The notes beneath the pieces were generated by a model. It had not been told where the DNA came from, ran no database searches, and saw nothing but the letters and a program-made list of their open reading frames with translations. From Hyphomicrobiales bacterium (GTDB lineage: Bacteria > Pseudomonadota > Alphaproteobacteria > Rhizobiales > Devosiaceae): 45,099 bases of DNA. How positions within the stretch are numbered: the stretch's first letter is position 1; each line of letters opens with the position of its first letter. The position numbers were made by a program, and so were the translations under genes. The stretch spans positions 1 to 45,099 of the forward strand of contig JAMONS010000036.1 in the NCBI GenBank assembly GCA_027065555.1, in the 5' to 3' direction. This document shows positions 44,698-45,099 of this stretch, piece by piece.

Positions 44698-45099
44698 CTA
44701 AGCTAAATGCTTATGCAAAATTTCTAGCGCCTCGTCTAACAGTTCGAGAGTAGCGGCGGCGATTATGTTTCCTCCATTATGAGCGCTCTTTTTGTTCCAT
44801 GTGCAAACTACTGCACCTGAATTTTCTATGATGGCAATCAGTGGCGCAATATCGCATTGCTTTAGGTCTGGCTCAATTATCAGATCTATTTGCCCCATTG
44901 CCAATAGTGCATAGGCGTAACAATCTATTCCATAGCGAGCGAGGCGAACTTTGTTCTCTATTTCATCATAGGCGGCTCTTTGTGCTGGTTTTGCAAAAAG
45001 CGCTGGGGTGGTGGTGAACATAATTGCTTCTGATAGATTTTTTGTGTTGCTTGAAATTAGTGGAGTAGTTTTTCCCTGATAAATATACTCAGCCTTTTT
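44698..45099 (-). CDS. hisN: Histidinol-phosphatase / inositol monophosphatase family, C-terminal part
   Basis: 3'-part of a gene that runs off the right edge. The frame is open from 45099 (KKAEYIYQGK and so on) through a Met at 45021, so that Met is internal. The segment SEAIMFTTTPALF, then RYGIDCYAYALLAMGQIDLIIE, the DIAPLIAIIENSGAVVCTW metal/substrate loop and the GGNIIAAATLEL end match HisN, the inositol-monophosphatase-type histidinol-phosphate phosphatase of alphaproteobacteria. The first half, with the main metal-binding residues, is outside the window. Histidine biosynthesis is the likely pathway. The stop is TAG at 44698-44700. Confidence 0.85.
   Translation of the reverse strand, partial: KKAEYIYQGKTTPLISSNTKNLSEAIMFTTTPALFAKPAQRAAYDEIENKVRLARYGIDCYAYALLAMGQIDLIIEPDLKQCDIAPLIAIIENSGAVVCTWNKKSAHNGGNIIAAATLELLDEALEILHKHLA

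Noticed and set aside
1-45099. tRNA, rRNA, riboswitch or insertion-sequence genes
   Set aside because: No T-loop-like GGTTCGA strings in a tRNA context, no rRNA motifs, no transposase or integrase and no recognisable riboswitch core were seen by eye on either strand; covariance searches could not be run.

Overview
The window is an AT-rich (by eye roughly two-thirds A+T) chromosomal segment from an alphaproteobacterium. The lineage rests on an alphaproteobacterial-style Tad pilus block, a TakP-like TRAP system, a PlsB-like acyltransferase, a ROSE-like RNA thermometer ahead of a small heat-shock gene, and a lysophospholipase-like hydrolase close to hisN. A low-GC relative of the Hyphomicrobiales (Rhizobiales) is my best guess; no rRNA or tRNA is present to test it. 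Both ends cut a gene: cpaE at the left and hisN at the right.

Layout. 1-4.7 kb: the end of a Tad pilus operon (cpaE, cpaF, tadB, tadC). 4.8-9.6 kb: a glutamine-synthetase-like ligase, an aldehyde dehydrogenase and an iron alcohol dehydrogenase, which look like a gamma-glutamyl amine or amino-alcohol pathway. A PIN-toxin module with its own near-consensus promoter sits inside this set. 9.6-14.2 kb: a PlsB-like acyltransferase carrying an in-frame GC-rich tandem repeat, a small coiled-coil protein, an FAH-family hydrolase, an L-lactate-type dehydrogenase and a DUF2892 membrane protein. 14.2-22.5 kb: a Cache-domain histidine kinase and NarL-type regulator, divergent from a TRAP transporter (dctP, a hairpin, dctQ, an oversized dctM) that is followed by 3-hydroxybutyrate dehydrogenase and a TerC protein. 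This reads as a sense-import-oxidise unit for short oxo- or hydroxy-acids.

22.5-34.7 kb: cell-envelope and core genes, namely a lytic transglycosylase with galE, galU, an outer-membrane beta-barrel, a PomA/PomB-like stator pair, KDPG aldolase, a MarR-like regulator, a secreted 5'-nucleotidase, an SPFH/NfeD pair and a DUF459-like SGNH hydrolase. 34.7-40.8 kb: glutamate synthase (gltB-gltD). 41.0-42.1 kb: Hsp20 with a ROSE-like leader, then a 616-base gap filled with GC-rich repeats and an orphan terminator. 42.1-45.1 kb: an alpha/beta hydrolase, a two-domain gene joining a gamma-glutamylcyclotransferase fold to a C-terminal part with a HEPN-type R-x4-H motif, and the end of hisN.

The most unusual items are: (i) the cyclotransferase/HEPN-like fusion, flanked by inverted copies of an 18-base dyad whose arms show a compensatory change; (ii) a GC-rich repeat family that has entered the acyltransferase coding sequence in frame and has a relative in the 41.6 kb gap; (iii) the PIN module inside a catabolic operon; and (iv) the candidate RNA thermometer.
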